DNA of 9,740 bases from Geothermobacter sp964441925 (GCA_964441925.1 CAYTVY010000097.1:1-9740), one strand, 5' to 3'. Positions 1-6,672 are shown, counted from the stretch's first letter. The notes: generated by a model not told the origin, from the sequence alone. Numbers and translations are program-made.

Positions 1-372
1 GGCCAGGGGGCTCTCGGCCTGGAAAGCCGTATCGACGACGATGAAACCAACACCCTGATCGACTTTTTCAACGAGCCGGCCGCGGCGGCGGCGGTGACGG
101 CCGAGCGTGCCCTGCTGGCACGGCTCGAAGGTGGCTGCCAGGTGCCCATCGCCGCCTATGCCACCGTCGATGGTGAGGTGCTGACCCTGCGCGGTCTGGT
201 GGCCAGTGTCGACGGGACGGAGGTGATCCGCGGCGAGATCAGCGGTCCGAGCGGGGAGGCGACCCGACTCGGCACCTCGTTGGCCGACGACCTTGTTTTG
301 CGGGGCGCCGGCAAAATTCTGAACGAGGTCTACGGTACCGAAACCTTTCAGCCGGACCGTGAAGACGTCTGA
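1..372 (+). CDS. hemC: Porphobilinogen deaminase (hydroxymethylbilane synthase), C-terminal part
   Basis: The reading frame is open from the first base and ends with TGA at 370-372, so only the last 123 residues are present; the 5' part lies outside the window. HemC is a cytoplasmic enzyme that joins four porphobilinogen molecules into hydroxymethylbilane. The visible segment begins GQGALGLE, the conserved stretch before domain 3, and continues with LLARLEGGCQVPIAAYA. The cysteine of GGCQVP (codon 136-138) corresponds to the residue that carries the dipyrromethane cofactor in the characterised enzymes. The end of the protein (VLRGAGKILNEVY) also fits the family. The next gene, cobA-hemD, uses the product of this enzyme and starts 15-45 bases downstream, so co-transcription is likely. 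Nothing suggests damage to the gene. Confidence 0.95.
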   Translation, partial: GQGALGLESRIDDDETNTLIDFFNEPAAAAAVTAERALLARLEGGCQVPIAAYATVDGEVLTLRGLVASVDGTEVIRGEISGPSGEATRLGTSLADDLVLRGAGKILNEVYGTETFQPDREDV

Positions 373-417
373 TTCCGGCTGCAGACTGTGATGGCTGCCG
401 AGCGCACAGAGACGGGA

Positions 418-1920
418 ATGGTCTACCTGGTTGGTGCCGGACCGGGCGATCCCGGGCTGATCACCGTTCGCGGGCTGGACTGCCTGTGTCGTGCCGAGGT
501 GGTCGTCTACGACTATCTCGCCAATCCCTTCTTTCTCGACGAGGTGCCTGCCGGAGCCGAGCGGATCTACGTCGGCAAGACCCGCGGCTGCCATCACACG
601 CCCCAGGGCCGGATCAACCAGCTGCTCATCGACCGGGCGCGGGCGGGCAAAAGGGTGGTCCGCCTCAAGGGCGGAGATCCCTTCATCTTCGGCCGGGGCG
701 GCGAGGAAGCCCAGGCGCTGTTCGAGGCCGGCATCCCCTTCGAGGTGGTGCCGGGGGTGACGGCCGGTTTCGCCGCCGCGGCCTACGCCGGCATTCCCCT
801 GACCCATCGGGACCACACCACCAGTCTGGGTCTTTTCACCGGCCACGAAAAGCCGGAGAAGAAGCTTTCCAGCCTCGACTGGGAGAAGCTGGCCACCGGC
901 ATCGGCACCCTGGTCTTCTACATGGGCATGACCAATCTGCCGGTCATCTGCGAGCAGATGATCCGCCACGGCCGGTCGCCGCGGACGCCGGTGGCGGTCA
1001 TTCGCTGGGCGACGACCCCCCGGCAGCAGGTGGTCGAGGGCACCCTGGAATCGATCGTCGACGACGTGACAAAGGCCGGCCTGCGGCCACCGGCGGTGAT
1101 CATCGTCGGCGAGGTGGTCGGCCTGCGCCGGCAATTGCGCTGGTTCGAGGATCGTCCCCTGCTCGGCCGGCGGATTCTGGTCACCCGCGCCGCCGGCGGC
1201 GCCGGCGATTTCGGCCGGCTGCTGGAGCGGCGCGGGGCGGAGGCGGTGCTCTGTCCGGTGATTGCGTTCGCGGATCCGGACGATTGTGCACCCCTCGATG
1301 CCGCCATCGAAAACCTCGGGGCCTATGACGATCTGGTGCTGACCTCGGCCAATGCCGTGGCGCGTTTCTTCGACCGGTTGCGCCTGCGGGGGCGCGACCT
1401 GCGGGTTCTGGGCGGAGTCCGGGTGGTGGCCGTCGGACCAAAGACGGCGAAGGCCCTGGAGGCAAGGGGGATTCTCGCCGATCTCGTTCCGGACGACAGC
1501 CGGGCCGAGGGGGTGGTGGCCGAGCTGCTGGCGGCCGGGGTCGCCGGCCGGCGCATTCTCTACCCCCGGGCCGAGCTGGCCCGCACGGTTATTCCCGACG
1601 AGCTGACGAAGGCCGGTGCCCGGGTCGAGGCGCCGGTGCTCTACCGCACCCTGCCCGATCCCGAAGGGGTCGCCCGTCTGCAGCAGGCGCTGGCCGGCGG
1701 TCTGGACGCGGTGACCTTCACCGCGTCGTCGACCGTGGTCAACCTGTTCGAGCTGGCCGACGACGGGCAGCGCCGGCAACTGAGGGACCTGCCGCTCTTT
1801 TCCATCGGCCCCGAAACCAGCCGGACCCTGCGTCGGCTCGGTCTGCCGGTGGCCGGCGAGGCGCGGGTCTCGACCCTGGAGGGGCTGGCCGAGGCGGTCT
1901 CCCGATATTTCACCGGCTGA
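418..1920 (+). CDS. cobA-hemD: Fused uroporphyrinogen-III C-methyltransferase / uroporphyrinogen-III synthase
   Basis: A two-domain fusion of about 500 residues. Residues 1-240 are a SUMT (CobA type), which adds two methyl groups from S-adenosylmethionine to uroporphyrinogen III to give precorrin-2. Its motifs are VYLVGAGPGDPGL at the N-terminus, RLKGGDPFIFGRGGEE near 82-97, VVPGVTAG, and PLTHRDHTTSLGLFTGH near 130. Residues from about 247 to the end are HemD, which closes hydroxymethylbilane to uroporphyrinogen III; they begin GRRILVTR and include VLTSANAV, VAVGPKTA, ILYPRAELA and VTFTASSTVVN. HemD sequences are poorly conserved, but the order fits. The start is uncertain: ATG 418 places the family N-terminus directly at the start, while GTG 388 or ATG 391 would add 9-10 residues; none has a strong ribosome binding site. 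The fusion couples porphyrin closure to the sirohaem/cobalamin branch. Located between hemC and hemB. Confidence 0.95.
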   Translation: MVYLVGAGPGDPGLITVRGLDCLCRAEVVVYDYLANPFFLDEVPAGAERIYVGKTRGCHHTPQGRINQLLIDRARAGKRVVRLKGGDPFIFGRGGEEAQALFEAGIPFEVVPGVTAGFAAAAYAGIPLTHRDHTTSLGLFTGHEKPEKKLSSLDWEKLATGIGTLVFYMGMTNLPVICEQMIRHGRSPRTPVAVIRWATTPRQQVVEGTLESIVDDVTKAGLRPPAVIIVGEVVGLRRQLRWFEDRPLLGRRILVTRAAGGAGDFGRLLERRGAEAVLCPVIAFADPDDCAPLDAAIENLGAYDDLVLTSANAVARFFDRLRLRGRDLRVLGGVRVVAVGPKTAKALEARGILADLVPDDSRAEGVVAELLAAGVAGRRILYPRAELARTVIPDELTKAGARVEAPVLYRTLPDPEGVARLQQALAGGLDAVTFTASSTVVNLFELADDGQRRQLRDLPLFSIGPETSRTLRRLGLPVAGEARVSTLEGLAEAVSRYFTG

Positions 1921-1963
1921 CGGGCGCCTGTTGCCCGCCGGCCGCAGCGACTGGAGGTGTCAG

Positions 1964-2938
1964 ATGTTCTTCCCCGAGTATCGTGCCCGAAGGCTGCGGC
2001 GCAGTGAACCGCTGCGGCGCATGGTGCGGGAAACCCGCCTGAGTGTCGACGATCTCATCTACCCGATGTTTTCCGCCCACGGCGACAACATACGCAAGGA
2101 GATTCCCTCGATGCCTGGAATCTTTCAGCAGTCGATCGAGCACATCGTCGCCGAGGCGCGTGAGGTCCGCGAACTCGGTATCCCGGCGGTGATCCTGTTC
2201 GGCATTCCGGAATGCAAGGATGCCCTGGGACAGGATGCCTACAGCGACAGCGGCATCATCCAGCGCACGGTGCGGGCCATCAAGGCCGAGGTCCCCGAAC
2301 TGCTGGTCATCACCGATGTCTGCCTGTGCGAGTACACCGATCACGGCCACTGCGGCGTCATCCGTGACGGCGATGTCGACAACGACGAAACCCTGAAGCT
2401 GCTGGCGGCCGAGGCACTCTCCCATGTCCGCGCCGGTGCCGACATCGTGGCCCCGTCCGACATGATGGACGGCCGGGTGGCGGCGATCCGTGAGCTGCTC
2501 GATGCCAACGGTTTCAGCCATATCCCGGTGATGAGCTACGCCGTCAAGTACGCCAGCGCTTACTACGGTCCTTTTCGCGATGCCGCCGAATCGACGCCGC
2601 AGTTCGGCGACCGGCGCTCCTACCAGATGGATCCGGCCAACCGCGTCGAGGCCTTTCGCGAAGCGGCCCTCGACGTGCAGGAATGCGCCGACTTTCTCAT
2701 GGTCAAGCCGGCCCTGGCCTATCTCGACATCATCCGCGATCTGAAGGAAAGGTTCGATCTGCCCCTGGTCTGCTACAATGTCTCCGGCGAATATTCGATG
2801 ATCAAGGCCGCCGCCCGGGCGGGATGGATCGACGAGGAGCGGGTGATGCTGGAGACGCTCACCGGCATGAAGCGGGCCGGCGCCGATCTGATCATCACCT
2901 ATCACGCCAAGGAGGCGGCCCGGTTGCTGGGACGCTGA
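1964..2938 (+). CDS. hemB: Delta-aminolevulinic acid dehydratase (porphobilinogen synthase), zinc type
   Basis: HemB condenses two 5-aminolevulinate molecules into porphobilinogen, the substrate of HemC, in the cytoplasm. The protein has 324 residues, the usual family length. The two active-site lysines are visible: Lys195 in SYAVKYASAYYGPFRDAA and Lys248 in FLMVKPALAYLDII, the latter forming the main Schiff base in the family. The catalytic metal site is the cysteine-rich type, DVCLCEYTDHGHCG, with Cys120, Cys122 and Cys130; this predicts a zinc-dependent enzyme and not the aspartate-rich magnesium form. ATG 1964 is chosen because GGAGG lies at 1953-1957, six bases upstream; the longer TTG start at 1931 has no such site and adds residues foreign to the family. 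The gap from cobA-hemD is 43 bases, consistent with one operon. Confidence 0.97.
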   Translation: MFFPEYRARRLRRSEPLRRMVRETRLSVDDLIYPMFSAHGDNIRKEIPSMPGIFQQSIEHIVAEAREVRELGIPAVILFGIPECKDALGQDAYSDSGIIQRTVRAIKAEVPELLVITDVCLCEYTDHGHCGVIRDGDVDNDETLKLLAAEALSHVRAGADIVAPSDMMDGRVAAIRELLDANGFSHIPVMSYAVKYASAYYGPFRDAAESTPQFGDRRSYQMDPANRVEAFREAALDVQECADFLMVKPALAYLDIIRDLKERFDLPLVCYNVSGEYSMIKAAARAGWIDEERVMLETLTGMKRAGADLIITYHAKEAARLLGR

Positions 2939-2984
2939 GGCCGTTTCCATCCGGCTTGTCGGTGTTCCGTCCCGGCGGCGGGGT

Positions 2985-3019
2985 GCCCGTTCTGCTGCTA
3001 TACTGGCAGCAGAACGGGC
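2985..3019 (+). other. Perfect 14-bp hairpin between hemB and the DUF2270 gene
   Basis: The arms at 2985-2998 and 3006-3019 are exact reverse complements (core CCCGTTCTGCTGC), with a seven-base loop TATACTG. No run of T follows on either strand, so it is not a standard intrinsic terminator. It ends about 14 bases before the GGAGG of the next gene. It could be a processing or pause hairpin that separates hem mRNA from the downstream genes, a weak terminator, or a palindromic operator. The sequence alone does not decide. Confidence 0.6.
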
Positions 3020-3042
3020 CGACAGGCCGGAAGGGAGGTCCC

Positions 3043-3723
3043 ATGCCGGAATCGGTACAGGAGCGTCAGCCGCTCAGCCGCTCCGAACAGATCACGGCCA
3101 TCTCCCACTACTACCGGGCCGAGGTGCAGCGCAGTCTCGCCTGGCGGGAGCGACTGGACAGGACCACCAACTGGGCGGGGGCGACCACCACCGCCTTTCT
3201 CGCTTTCGGGTTTTCCCATCCGGAAATCCACCATTCGATCTTCGCCTTCGGTTACGCCATTCTTTCCATTCTGCTCTTCATCGAGGCCCGCCGGTTCCGG
3301 TTCTTCGACGCCTATGAATACCGGGTGCGGCTGTTGAATCAGCATTTCATCTACGATATTCTGGCGCACGGCTCGCTGCCGACCGATTTCGACCGGGAGG
3401 ACAGGACCTACTGGCGGGCGGAGCTGGCCTCGGATTTGCGCTATCCCGAGTACAAGATGGGATTGCGTGCCGCCCTCTGCCGGCGGCTGCGGGCCAACTA
3501 CGTCTATTTCTACGTACTGCTGGTCTGTGCCTGGATGGTCAAGATCTGGATCCATCCCGAGGTGGCCCGCAGCTGGAACGACTTTTTGCGTCAGGGTTCT
3601 GTCGGTGATCTTTCCGGGGGACTGGTCCTGTTGCTGCAGCTCGTCTTTGTTGCCTGTCTGTTGTGGTTCAGCTATCTCGGCCGTCGCAGCTACGGTGGTC
3701 GGGACATGCTGCACACCAAGTAA
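3043..3723 (+). CDS. DUF2270 family integral membrane protein
   Basis: A 226-residue protein that I place in the DUF2270 family of unknown function. The N-terminal signature is SEQITAISHYYRAEVQRS followed by WRERLDRTTNWA and, after the second helix, EARRFRFFDAYEYRVRLL. Four hydrophobic segments can be seen, near residues 43-58, 64-82, 153-170 and 192-213, giving two helical hairpins separated by a charged segment of about 70 residues that carries FDREDRTYWRAEL. There is no signal peptide. ATG 3043 is preceded by GGAGG at 3034-3038. The M16 peptidase gene follows 19 bases after the stop, so the pair is probably co-transcribed. The inner membrane is the likely location. No reaction can be assigned, and nothing links it clearly to tetrapyrrole synthesis beyond position. 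Confidence 0.85.
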   Translation: MPESVQERQPLSRSEQITAISHYYRAEVQRSLAWRERLDRTTNWAGATTTAFLAFGFSHPEIHHSIFAFGYAILSILLFIEARRFRFFDAYEYRVRLLNQHFIYDILAHGSLPTDFDREDRTYWRAELASDLRYPEYKMGLRAALCRRLRANYVYFYVLLVCAWMVKIWIHPEVARSWNDFLRQGSVGDLSGGLVLLLQLVFVACLLWFSYLGRRSYGGRDMLHTK

Positions 3724-3742
3724 AGCAAGGTTCGGACATTCT

Positions 3743-5023
3743 ATGGATATCGCAAGCGATCGTCTGGCCAACGGCCTGCGCTTGGTGGTGGTGCGGATGC
3801 CCCATCTGCACAGTGTCGAGATGGTCTGTTATGTCGGGGTCGGCGGCCGGAACGAAACCGGGGCGACGGCCGGTGTTTCCCACTTCGTCGAGCACATGCT
3901 GTTTCGCGGCTGCGACGGCTATCCGGACAGCATCACGCTGGAGCGGGCCTTCGAGGATATCGGCGGCGGAGCCAATGCCACCACCGACGTCGAGACCACC
4001 TGCTACTTCAGCCGGCTGCATCCTGAGCGTCTGGAAGAGGGTGCCCGCCTGTTCGCCGCCCTGCTGCGGACGCCGCACTGGCGCGAGATGGAGACCGAGC
4101 GCCGGATCATTCTCGAGGAGGCGCGGGAGGACTGGAACGAGCAGGGGGAGATGATCAATCCCGACACTCTGACCAACGCCCTCCTCTGGCCGGGAACCGC
4201 TCTCGGCCAGCCCCTGATCGGTACGGCGGTATCACTGCAGGCGTTGACCCCGGAGGACCTGCGGGCGCATCATGCCCGTTACTATGCACCGGACAATACC
4301 GTGATCGTTCTTGCCGGGCGGGTGGAACCGGGCCGGGCCCGGACTGCCGTCGAACGGGCTTTCGGCGACTGGCGTGCCGTCGGCCCGGCGGTGGAAGAGA
4401 TGTCCCTGCCTCCGATGCAGGGGCCGGCGGCAGCCTGGGTGCACGATTCGGCATCACAGATCAATGTTCAGTTCGCCCTGCGCCTGCCCTGGGGGCGGAA
4501 CGGAGCCGGCGCCTTCGCCTTGCGTATCTGGCGGCGTATTCTTTCCTGGGGCGCCGGGTCGCGACTGATGCTGCGACTGCGGGAAGAACTCGGTCTGACC
4601 TACCATGTCGAGGCAGCGTTGCATTTGCTTGGCGAGACCGGCACCCTGACCGTCGATCTGGCGCTGCAGCCGGACAATCTGCTGCGGGGTGTGAGCGAGG
4701 TGCTGCTCCAGTTGCGGCGCATGGTGGAGCAGCCGCCGGCAGCGGACGAACTGGCGCGGGCGGTGCGCAGCTTCCGTTACGATCTCGACTACAGCCGGGA
4801 TATCCCGGAAGAGATGGCGGTTCGCTACGGCTGGGGGGAACTGGTCGGTTACCGGCGCAGCATCGAAGAGGATCTGGCGGCAGCCGGGGCGCTGGCACCG
4901 GCGAAGATGCGGCAGGTGGCGGAAGAGGTGATCCGTCCCGAGCGCCTGGCGCTGGCCGTGGTCGGTCCCTGGCGTCCGGAGCAGCGCGAAGAGGTGGAAC
5001 GCCTGTTGCGGCAGCCGTTCTGA
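3743..5023 (+). CDS. Zinc-dependent peptidase, family M16 (insulinase/processing-peptidase type)
   Basis: A 426-residue single-chain M16 peptidase, the usual size of bacterial M16B enzymes. The inverted zinc motif HxxEH is present as HFVEH (His47, Glu50, His51) inside the family stretch GVSHFVEHMLFRG. The third zinc ligand is probably a glutamate in the ETERRIILEEARED segment; Glu119 is the best candidate by alignment from memory. The C-terminal half carries LREELGLTYHVEA, which provides the conserved arginine and tyrosine that help position substrate. Because one chain has both the zinc site and the Arg/Tyr pair, a homodimer forming a closed chamber is likely. No signal peptide is seen, so it should be cytoplasmic. 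ATG 3743 has only a weak, distant AAGG upstream. It lies 19 bases after the DUF2270 gene. Substrate unknown; these enzymes usually degrade or process peptides. Confidence 0.93.
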   Translation: MDIASDRLANGLRLVVVRMPHLHSVEMVCYVGVGGRNETGATAGVSHFVEHMLFRGCDGYPDSITLERAFEDIGGGANATTDVETTCYFSRLHPERLEEGARLFAALLRTPHWREMETERRIILEEAREDWNEQGEMINPDTLTNALLWPGTALGQPLIGTAVSLQALTPEDLRAHHARYYAPDNTVIVLAGRVEPGRARTAVERAFGDWRAVGPAVEEMSLPPMQGPAAAWVHDSASQINVQFALRLPWGRNGAGAFALRIWRRILSWGAGSRLMLRLREELGLTYHVEAALHLLGETGTLTVDLALQPDNLLRGVSEVLLQLRRMVEQPPAADELARAVRSFRYDLDYSRDIPEEMAVRYGWGELVGYRRSIEEDLAAAGALAPAKMRQVAEEVIRPERLALAVVGPWRPEQREEVERLLRQPF

Positions 5024-5046
5024 TCGGGCGGAAAGGTGTGCGCTAT

Positions 5047-5082
5047 GACGGGCCCGCCGGCATTGTTGCCGGCGGGCCCGTC
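5047..5082. terminator. Long GC-rich inverted repeat between convergent genes, probable bidirectional terminator
   Basis: The arms at 5047-5061 and 5068-5082 (GACGGGCCCGCCGGC and its exact complement) form a 15-bp stem with a six-base loop ATTGTT. It begins 24 bases after the M16 stop and ends 14 bases from the aminotransferase stop on the other strand, the expected place for a shared terminator. The trailing T content is poor (TCGTCGTTTG on the plus strand, none on the minus), so release may be inefficient or may need another factor. Confidence 0.7.
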
Positions 5083-5095
5083 GTCGTTTGCGGGG

Positions 5096-6400
5096 TCAGG
5101 AGTCGAGATAGCGGGGTATCACCTCGGCCAGTGTCCGGAAAATCCGGGTGAAGGTCTGTTCGTCCCGTTCCAGCAGGGTGATGCGGAACCCGAGCTCGGG
5201 AGTCGAGAAGGAGGAGAGCGGGACGACACAGATGCCGGTCGAGGCCAGCAGGTAGTAGACGAAGCGTTTGTCGAGGGTGATATTCGGCTCGGTGACCAGC
5301 TTTTCCACCAGCTGCCGGACGCCGTCGTTTTCGATGGGCAGGGTCTGGTCATGGCGCAGCCGGCCGCGTTCGAAGATCACGCTCATGTAGAAGGCGCCGT
5401 TGGTCCGGTTGACCTCGATGCCCGGAACCGCCTTGAGCAGGTCGTAGGCGATGTTGGAGAATTTTTCGTAGCGGGCCTTGCGCTCCTCGAGCCAGCCGGG
5501 ATATTCCGGGTGGCTGAGAATCAGGGGAATCGCCTTTTGCGGCAGGGTGGTCGAGCAGACCTCGACCATCTTCGAGTCGACGATACTCTGGATGTAGCGG
5601 GCGAAGACCGGATCCTTGTCGGCGTTGTAGACCTCGATCCAGCCGCAGCGCGAGCCGGGCCAGGGCACTTCCTTGCTGATCCCCTTCATCGAGATGGCCG
5701 GCACGTCCCCCACCAGGTCGGAGAGCGGCCGGGACGACTGGCCGTTGTAGATCAGGTTCATGTAGATTTCGTCGGCAATGACGAACAGGTCGAACTCGCG
5801 GGCGATGGCGATCATCTCCCGCAGGATGCGCTCCGGGTAGACGGCGCCGGTCGGGTTGTCGGGATTGATGATCAGGATGCCGGCGATCGACGGATTGTAC
5901 TTGACCGACAGCCGCAAATCGTCGAGGTCGGGATACCAGTTGTTGTGGGGGTCGAGCCGATAGGTGACCGGCTTCTGGCCCGAATGGGCCCCCTCGGCCG
6001 AGGAGTGGGTCGAATAGGTGGGCGAGGGACCGATCACCCGCGCCTCGCGCCGCAGCAGGCCGTAGACCTTCTGGATGGCGTCACCCAGGCCGTTGAAGAA
6101 GATGATGTCTTCCGGTGTGATCTGGGCTCCGCCGCGGGCATTGGTCAATTGAGCGAGGAATTCCCGGGTCTCGAGAACGCCCTTGGTGGCGCAGTAGCCG
6201 TAGGAGCAGTCCTTCATTGCCAGGTCGGCGACGATCTTTTTCATCCAGTCCGGGATCTTTTCCCCCTTGGCGATCGGATCGCCGATGTTCTCCATGTTGG
6301 TGCGGATGCCGAGCTGCTGCAGTTTCTCGGCGATCTCGACGATGGCGCGGATTTCGTAGGTCCATTCCCCGGCGCCGATGTGGACGATGTTGTTGCGCAT
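5096..6400 (-). CDS. Fold-type I PLP-dependent aminotransferase (class I/II), possibly alanine-related
   Basis: A 434-residue cytoplasmic aminotransferase of class I/II. Features of the fold are seen in order: GDPIAKGEKIP near residue 40, SYGYCATKGVLETREFL, IIFFNGLGDAI, INPDNPTGAVYP (Asn182 of NPTG), FVIADEIYMN (Asp210, which contacts the pyridine nitrogen), and GISKEVPWPGSRCGW, where Lys243 is the expected PLP lysine. GFRITLLE near the C-terminus supplies the arginine that usually binds the substrate carboxylate. The lysine motif with EVPWPGS is distinctive and marks a subfamily I recall from Geobacter-type bacteria without a tested substrate. ATG 6400 has AGGAG at 6409-6413, eight bases upstream. 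The alanine-rich leader frame and terminator upstream suggest control by alanine supply, so an alanine-forming role is a reasonable guess, not a demonstrated one. Confidence 0.9.
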   Translation of the reverse strand: MRNNIVHIGAGEWTYEIRAIVEIAEKLQQLGIRTNMENIGDPIAKGEKIPDWMKKIVADLAMKDCSYGYCATKGVLETREFLAQLTNARGGAQITPEDIIFFNGLGDAIQKVYGLLRREARVIGPSPTYSTHSSAEGAHSGQKPVTYRLDPHNNWYPDLDDLRLSVKYNPSIAGILIINPDNPTGAVYPERILREMIAIAREFDLFVIADEIYMNLIYNGQSSRPLSDLVGDVPAISMKGISKEVPWPGSRCGWIEVYNADKDPVFARYIQSIVDSKMVEVCSTTLPQKAIPLILSHPEYPGWLEERKARYEKFSNIAYDLLKAVPGIEVNRTNGAFYMSVIFERGRLRHDQTLPIENDGVRQLVEKLVTEPNITLDKRFVYYLLASTGICVVPLSSFSTPELGFRITLLERDEQTFTRIFRTLAEVIPRYLDS

Positions 6401-6432
6401 GTCAGTCTCTCCTGCTTCGATGGGGCGACAAT

Positions 6433-6461
6433 AAAAAAGGCCATGGACGGTGCCATGGCCT
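6433..6461 (-). terminator. Intrinsic terminator hairpin just upstream of the aminotransferase
   Basis: Read on the minus strand, a 9-bp stem (AGGCCATGG / CCATGGCCT, 6461-6453 and 6446-6438) with loop CACCGT runs straight into TTTTTT (6438-6433) and then AT. This is a textbook Rho-independent terminator. It ends about 20 bases before the AGGAG of the aminotransferase and lies on the same strand, so it would stop transcription before the gene unless an alternative fold prevents it. It could also serve as the end of the ygiM-like transcript. Confidence 0.85.
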
Positions 6462-6509
6462 GGTCAGTTCGTATCCGCCGGTATCAGCAGACGCTGCCAT
6501 GAACACACC
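6449..6509 (-). promoter_or_regulatory. Candidate antiterminator pairing in the aminotransferase leader
   Basis: On the minus-strand RNA, GGUG (6509-6506) and UCAUGGC (6502-6496), separated by a three-base bulge, can pair with GCCAUGG (6459-6453) and CACC (6452-6449). This gives about 11 pairs including one G-U. It uses the 5' arm and loop of the terminator hairpin, so the two folds exclude each other. The upstream strand lies within codons 31-35 of the leader frame, where a ribosome finishing translation would disturb it. Found by hand; not tested by folding energy. Confidence 0.45.
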
Positions 6510-6600
6510 CGTTCCCTGCGGCGCTGGCGGCCGCGGCGGTGGTAGCTCGTGCTGCGCGGGCAGCCGGCGACGCAATGGCGGATGCTTCGATGATCTTCAT
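6484..6600 (-). CDS. Candidate alanine-rich leader peptide of the aminotransferase attenuator
   Basis: A 38-codon open frame in the leader of the aminotransferase gene, starting ATG 6600 and ending TGA 6486-6484. It starts MKIIEASAIASP and ends GNGCVHGSVC. Fourteen of 38 residues are alanine (positions 6, 8, 10, 13, 14, 16, 17, 19, 22-25, 27, 28), including four in a row, with two adjacent threonines at 20-21. The ribosome binding site is weak (GCGAG, seven to three bases before the ATG). Its placement between a promoter-like site and a terminator upstream of an amino-acid metabolism gene matches leader peptides such as those of thr, his and ilv operons. The role inferred is to make ribosomes stall when charged alanyl-tRNA is scarce. 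High-GC DNA produces alanine-rich frames by chance, so translation is unproven. Confidence 0.45.
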   Translation of the reverse strand: MKIIEASAIASPAARAARATTAAAASAAGNGCVHGSVC

Positions 6601-6620
6601 GGCTCGCAATGTCATCAGGC

Positions 6621-6650
6621 TGGTTAGCACAGGCGGCTTGCCTTTGTCAA
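6621..6650 (-). promoter_or_regulatory. Candidate sigma70-type promoter for the aminotransferase leader
   Basis: On the minus strand, a perfect -35 hexamer TTGACA (6650-6645) is followed after 18 bases by TAACCA (6626-6621), preceded by TG in the extended -10 position. The -10 match is poor, and the call rests mainly on the -35 box and on location. Transcription would start near 6613 and give a leader of about 210 bases ahead of the aminotransferase ATG. Confidence 0.45.
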
Positions 6651-6672
6651 CCGGGAAGGCGCGGCCGGCATC

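Noticed and set aside
1921..1937. Small hairpin CGGGC/GCCCG between cobA-hemD and hemB
   Set aside because: Only five base pairs and no T run; ordinary in DNA of this composition, and hemB has its own clear ribosome binding site.
1910..2950. Long open frame of about 346 codons on the minus strand opposite hemB
   Set aside because: It is antisense to an unmistakable hemB with all catalytic residues. The translation has no recognisable domain and is typical of frames left open by high-GC third positions.
6402..6500. Second short minus-strand frame of 32 codons whose TGA ends one base before the aminotransferase ATG
   Set aside because: The spacing would suit translational coupling, but it has no ribosome binding site, runs through the terminator stem and T run, and shows no biased codon. 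It is more likely chance than a second leader.
5036..6502. Open frame of 488 codons on the plus strand opposite the aminotransferase
   Set aside because: The aminotransferase on the other strand carries the full set of motifs. The plus-strand translation has no family features, is rich in Asp, Gly, Val and His typical of antisense frames, and runs through the terminator.
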